From Cranoglanis bouderius (taxonomy: Eukaryota; Chordata; Actinopteri; Siluriformes; Cranoglanididae), in assembly GCA_023630585.1 (NCBI GenBank), contig CM042566.1, positions 17,600,254 to 17,664,253 of the forward strand: a stretch of DNA of 64,000 nucleotides, given 5' to 3'. Positions 59,651 to 64,000 of this stretch are shown here, one piece after another. The position numbers and the translations under genes were made by a program. Under the pieces are notes generated by a model. It made no database searches. It was not told the origin of the DNA and saw only the letters and a list, made by a program, of their open reading frames with translations. Each line of letters starts with the position of its first letter. Within the stretch, counting starts at the first letter, position 1.

Positions 59651-60600
59651 ACGCTTACATTTATCCTCCAGTTCTACAAACCCATATACAACACAAATAG
59701 CACATGTTCCAACAGTCTCTCTCACCATTTGAACCACATGAGTCCGTTAACTTCTCTTTTTAAACCCTAACATAGAGCTGCTTAGCCAAACTCCTGAACT
59801 GTGCATTAGCTCACTCGCTACCTCAGATCTTCCACTATGCTGAATTTGTGCTCCCACTGTTAAAGTCTGCAAACACTAACCTTTTAATAAAACACTGTCC
59901 TTTACAACACACAACTTTATTTTCATCAACAATGGCTGCTTTAACAAGAGACTAATTAGACTTGTGTGTGAAACAAATAAGCTCACTGTTCACCAACAGC
60001 TCAGATGCTGGAAAAAGGTTTACACCGAAGCATTTCCACTCAATGCCACTGCACGAGTAACAGCATTGTCTACATGCCTGAAAAGACAAATAAAACACTC
60101 CTAATGCCTCCTATATGCCACTTCACCTAAAACAGCCCTTTAGGATGCAGGGGAACTTTGGAGTGTTCCCATAATGCACCTCTGCAAGCAAAAAACAATA
60201 ACTAACTATTTAAAAATGTCATTTCCAATTAGTAAATAATTATATATTCATTACTACATGTCTTTTTTAGCCTGTACAACTGTTTATAGTAAGTTTTAAG
60301 GAAGTTTTAGATTTTAATCTGCCATGATCGAAAAGTGATTTCATTATCCGCTCCATAAATAGCTTCCGTTTTCCTTCATTTCTCAGTGTTTGATTAAGGC
60401 TCACTTGTTTCTCTCAGTGTTTTTTTGTTCATGCTTTAAGGTAGTATGAAAAAAAAAATAAAGCGATTATAAAATGTTTTACCACCCAGGCTCACAGAGT
60501 GATTACTGAAGCAAACGTGTGATATAAATCAGTGACCAGTCACTGGAATATAAACAACAGATTTGTATTTTTTAAAATAAATAAACAAATACACCAGATT
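59651..60600. other. Unassigned sequence
   Basis: No gene or repeat family recognised. AT-rich, with short A runs. Confidence 0.35.
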
Positions 60601-60616
60601 AAGAATAATACAGTAC

Positions 60617-60618
<2 letters not shown>

Positions 60619-60650
<32 letters not shown>
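60619..60650. repeat. (CA)n microsatellite
   Basis: A dinucleotide CA run. Confidence 0.97.
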
Positions 60651-60652
<2 letters not shown>

Positions 60653-60892
60653 ATAACAAAAAACACAAGTGATAAACTATTATAAAACATTAAGACATGA
60701 GTATATAAGACTATATACAAAACAACAAAATACTACCACTATTTAAACATTATATTTACATACAAAATATATACATACAACTATATAAGGCATTAAATTC
60801 TATTTATTTTTTATTTGCTCCAGCCACTGTATTAATAATGCTCTTTTGTTAGAGTCTCTGTGTTCTGACAGTAAATAATGCCTTTCTATTGG

Positions 60893-61468
60893 CTATGTCC
60901 AGTCTCTGCTGTCCTGTAGTGAGAACAGTTTTTTGCAAGTCTTGACCTCCATTCTTCTAATATACTGTATGCACGTGGTGGACTTGGCACATGTGGTCGG
61001 ATGGCAGAAGCTGGAGGAACACTGCTGGGTTGATGTGAGCATCACAGAATGGTGTGGAGTGCTGCTGGGCTGGGGAGTGGAGGTGGCTGAGGGTGCAGGG
61101 ATTACAAACACACTGAACGTGGGGTTAGGTTGGGGAGCCAGCGTGATGAAAGTGCTGGGCCACAGGTCATGCCACTTCTTCTGGTGAGGAGCAAGTCTGT
61201 TGCCAGCTTCAGAGGGCCATGCAACTGTTGAAAATAAACACTAATCATATCACACTGCACTGACTACAACACTGACATGTTTTCTCTTATAAAGTTGTAC
61301 AAATTCTACCGTTATGATTTGAAAACAGCCCTGGTTTCTTTCCATTTCCATTTGTACCATCTTAGTTTTGTGTTTGGTCATTTTTGCCCATGGTTTGCCC
61401 ACTGTAGGTTCTGACCAGTGTCTATGAAGCTTTGAGAGAATAGACAAAGTGAAAGCTAAATTCAGCAT
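60893..61468 (-). CDS. Possible two-exon coding remnant, function unknown
   Basis: On the minus strand an open piece from 61468 (MLNLAFTLSILSKLHRHW ... WAKMTKHKTKMVQMEMERNQ) meets a GT donor at 61309. A TTTTCAACAG acceptor (about 61226) leads into AWPSEAGNRLAPHQKKWHDL followed by WPSTFITLAPQPNPTFSV. A P/S/T-rich stretch and a cysteine-bearing end follow (SSSFCHPTTCAKSTTC), stopping at about 60893. I recognise no family. The joined reading stays open, which is the only support. It could equally be transposon-derived. Confidence 0.25.
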
Positions 61469-61798
61469 GTTGAATAATGATAAAATTATAATATATAATA
61501 ATTAAATTAAATTAATTAAAACAGACAATAAAACGTTAAGATGTACAGTTTGCAGCCCTATACATTAAAAACACTTGTTATAATGAAGTTCAACTTCTAA
61601 TGATGTAACAAAAGGAAACACTTAATGCATGATAAACATTCCAAGACTTCTTTTACTAAAGATCAATCGAAGCCACACACACCTAAACATGCGATATAAA
61701 AGTTAATAAAATACACACATAAGCATTTACGTGTGTAAATAATTAATTTATTTATTATAATGAAGATCGCTCAAGGCATACATCTAAATACCATATGC

Positions 61799-62045
61799 GT
61801 GATTGCAAATCGTACCGCTACCTGGCGCTGCTTCCGTGATTTCGACCGGCGAATGAAACGTCACTCGAGGCGTCACTCGGTTCTCACGGTTTTGCTTGGC
61901 GAGTCCATCTTTGAGAGGTATTGATTGGCGAGTCCATCTTTAAGCAGCTTTGATTGGCGAGTCCATCTTTAAGCAGCTTTGATTGGTGAGTCCATCTTTG
62001 CCCATCCGTTGTGATTGGCTGGTCCATCATTGCACGCACCGGGAT
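61799..62045 (-). promoter_or_regulatory. CpG-rich segment with a 29-bp CCAAT-box array
   Basis: A CpG-rich stretch (61799-61890) is followed by about four units of 29 bases (61894-62010) built on GATTGGCGAGTCCATCTTTA. Two further GATTGG copies lie near 62013 and 62043. The reverse complement is GCCAATC, a CCAAT box, repeated once per unit in the minus orientation. It lies upstream of the possible minus-strand exons at 61468-60893. Promoter function is inference. Confidence 0.4.
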
Positions 62046-62099
62046 TGGCGTGGAATGATGGAAAATATGGAAATTTACCAGACTATCGAGTTCACAGGT

Positions 62100-62575
62100 A
62101 GAGCAGATTTTGGTGCTCTGGATGAATTTGAACTTCATTTTTTCCAATGAGGGCCTCTAGTGGCCAAAATACAAAACAGCAAGTCCGGAATCCTGACATC
62201 TGGCACTTTTATCCATATGTTCTGGGAGAGTCCACCAGTTACTGAGTTCTGGGTTAAGGAAGTGTCCAAACTATCGAATATCTGGGACAGGGCCCACAAC
62301 CGTATCGGTCCTGATCCTAAACCATTTGTCCGCACTTAACATTTCTAATCTCAAGAAACGTATAGTTGTTGCTGGGCTCACTGCTGTCAAGAAAATAACT
62401 GCAGTCTGCTGGAAACCTCCTCACTCTCTCTCCATTAGAGCATGGACTCTGTCCTTTCTAGATGTTATCTACATGGAGCTCTCAACAGCCCCAATTAATG
62501 CTGCTAATGAGCTTAACATAAATCACTGGTGTAAGGCAATCCATGCCCTGGAAAGTCTCCTATAAAACCTCTAAC
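62100..62575 (+). mobile_element. L1/Tx1-type LINE, C-terminal end of ORF2
   Basis: Shifted frames show a HLFWECP-like remnant near 62200 and then NISNLKKRIVVAGLTAVKKI (about 62341-62400), ITAVCWKPP and AWTLSFLDVIYMELSTAP, ending with a stop at about 62563. This pattern (cannot-import W-K, final M-E-K/L-like helix) is the C-terminus of L1-clade ORF2 proteins in fish and frogs. It is strongly 5'-truncated. Confidence 0.5.
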
Positions 62576-62585
62576 ACTTCTGATT

Positions 62586-62587
<2 letters not shown>

Positions 62588-62648
<61 letters not shown>
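62588..62648. repeat. (CT)n microsatellite
   Basis: About 60 bases of CT/TC dinucleotide, directly after the LINE end. Confidence 0.97.
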
Positions 62649-62651
<3 letters not shown>

Positions 62652-62956
62652 TTTTCTGTAATAAAATGCACTATATCTGCAGTGTTGGTTGTAGAAACTT
62701 GAAGACAGATCAGAGTGTAGTGTGTGTAGCTGCTCGCTCTCACATGTGTGTGTTATGTAGATGAGCTAATGGTGTTGTAATAAATTGTAGCTGAGAGATT
62801 GTGGAGTGCAGAAAGATGTGGCTGCTCCTGTCCTCTGATTTCTTTGTGTGAGAGAAACACACTCACATTTCTGTTACATCATCAACTTTAGCTGGATTAT
62901 GGCTGTGTTTGTGTGTTTGAGATCAGTCTTCTGATATTTCATCATTTCTCTTCCAG

Positions 62957-63130
62957 GCTGTGGGAGTGTAATCTGACAGAGAAAAGCTGTAGAGTTCTGT
63001 CCTCAGTTCTCAGCTCAAACTCCTCCAGACTGAGAGAACTGGACCTGAAGAACAATAATCTGCAGGATTCAGGAGTGAAGCTGCTCTCTGCTGGACTGGA
63101 GAATCCACACTGTACACTGGAGATACTGAG
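62957..63130 (+). CDS. NLR leucine-rich-repeat exon 1
   Basis: A 174-base exon between a TTCTCTTCCAG acceptor and a GTATAC donor, phase 2 at both ends. It encodes LWECNLTEKSCRVLSSVLSS, LRELDLKNNNLQDSG and VKLLSAGLENPHCTLEIL. This is the ribonuclease-inhibitor-type LRR pair that forms one exon in fish NLRC3/NLRP-like genes. These proteins are cytosolic immune sensors with FISNA-NACHT domains before the LRRs. No FISNA or NACHT exon lies upstream in the window; instead there is LINE and repeat sequence, so the start of the gene is either far away or lost. The exon itself is intact. Confidence 0.85.
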
Positions 63131-63131
63131 G

Positions 63132-63140
<9 letters not shown>

Positions 63141-63192
<52 letters not shown>
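63141..63192. repeat. (CA)n microsatellite in an NLR intron
   Basis: An uninterrupted CA run just after the donor site of the first LRR exon. Confidence 0.98.
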
Positions 63193-63196
<4 letters not shown>

Positions 63197-63385
63197 GAGC
63201 TTTAATAAACACAGCTACATCCAGTGTTGATCTGTGGTGATTGTAATTGTAGTGATGTGATATATTGTCATTGTTGTGTGTGTGAGATGGAGAGTAAATG
63301 TTCTGTATATAAAGATTTTGTGTAGTTGATGTTTTCAGAGCTAAAACTGAGTGTGTTAAGTGTGAGAAGGTTTTCTTTCTTTCAG

Positions 63386-63562
63386 GATGAGTTACTGCAG
63401 TATTACAGATGAAGGTTGTGCTGCTCTGGCTTCAGCTCTGAAGTCAAACTCCTCATCACACCTGAGAGAACTGGATCTGAACTTTAATAATCCAGGAGAA
63501 TCAGGAGTGAAGCTGCTCTCTGATCTACTGAAGGATCCACACTGTAAACTGGAGACACTACA
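63386..63562 (+). CDS. NLR leucine-rich-repeat exon 2
   Basis: A 177-base exon after the CTTTCTTTCAG acceptor, with a GTGAGT donor at 63563. It encodes MSYCSITDEGCAALASALKS, LRELDLNFNNPGESGVKLLS and LLKDPHCKLETL. The phase joins directly to the 62957-63130 exon (AG/G giving Arg), so the two could be spliced together. Expected next are a further LRR exon and often a B30.2 exon; neither is seen before the window ends. Confidence 0.85.
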
Positions 63563-63616
63563 GTGAGTTACTGACTTACTGTCTCTTTACTCCACTCTAC
63601 TGTATCATACTGAATA

Positions 63617-63617
<1 letters not shown>

Positions 63618-63671
<54 letters not shown>
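63618..63671. repeat. (GT)n microsatellite in an NLR intron
   Basis: About 50 bases of GT dinucleotide. Confidence 0.98.
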
Positions 63672-63674
<3 letters not shown>

Positions 63675-64000
63675 ACACTGATGCTCTTCTCTGTCTTATG
63701 TTGCACACACAGAAGAGTTTTCTGGTGGCACATATATTGTCTTTATTGCTGAAACACTCTGTAAAACACATGAAGAGAGCAAGTAATTGAACTGTCTTTC
63801 ATTAAATGGCAGTGTAACTTCTTCATATATAAATGATGCTCCCTGCCCTGAGAACTCTCGAAAATGAGAACAATATATTCCCCCTATAATGTCTGTAACT
63901 CATTAACATTTCCATTACATTAAACAGACAATAATACTCAATAAACATACACAGACTGTATATAAGCACTTTAAGTCTCTTTAAGTAGGCTATGTAACTC
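63672..64000. other. NLR intron or downstream sequence
   Basis: AT-rich, no exon recognised up to the window edge. Confidence 0.4.

Overview
The window looks like a gene-poor, transposon-packed stretch of a teleost fish chromosome. The evidence is the mix of families: LINEs of the L2, RTE (Rex3/BovB-like) and L1/Tx1 types, several Tc1/mariner families, hAT, piggyBac and CACTA transposases, Ty3/gypsy and ERV pieces, long CA/GT and TA microsatellites, and at the right edge leucine-rich-repeat exons of the fish-expanded NLR family. The species cannot be fixed from the sequence. No intact host gene is complete here.

Layout: 1-5.1 kb holds an LTR-like repeat and a decayed CACTA (EnSpm, tnp2-type) transposase split by an L2 LINE; a 105-bp tandem duplication (four units) lies across the junction. 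5.5-9.5 kb holds minus-strand LTR fragments, a broken Tc1 element, an inverted-repeat region and a fold-back MITE. 9.5-12.1 kb holds Tc1 copy A and a minus-strand LINE. 13.5-17.5 kb holds a wrecked endogenous retrovirus interrupted by a LINE 3' end. 18.2-28.1 kb holds a nearly full-length but frameshifted gypsy-like element (gag, protease, RT, two RNase H domains, integrase, env remnant) between related LTRs. 28.2-36.7 kb holds a second LTR-like repeat, another Tc1, an RTE LINE, and a minus-strand 3' end (env-like ORF plus 1.6-kb LTR) of a relative of the gypsy element.

36.77-43.33 kb is one 6.6-kb minisatellite of about 31-bp units with higher-order structure. It is followed by an RTE 3' end, a minus-strand L2 with Tc1 copy B nested in it, and the C-terminal part of a hAT transposase. 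50.2-56.3 kb contains eight candidate minus-strand exons. They resemble a decayed, intron-containing tyrosine-recombinase-like gene with a piggyBac element sitting inside one intron. 56.5-59.65 kb is a hAT element with subterminal repeats. 60.9-62.6 kb has possible minus-strand exons below a CpG-rich CCAAT-box array, then an L1-type 3' end. The window ends in two NLR LRR exons.

The nesting order gives a relative history: CACTA before L2; LINE (minus) before Tc1 B; ERV before LINE; recombinase-like gene before piggyBac. The most interesting items are the recombinase-like split gene, the domain-duplicated gypsy polyprotein, and the giant CpG-decaying minisatellite. All family calls are by eye, without database searches.
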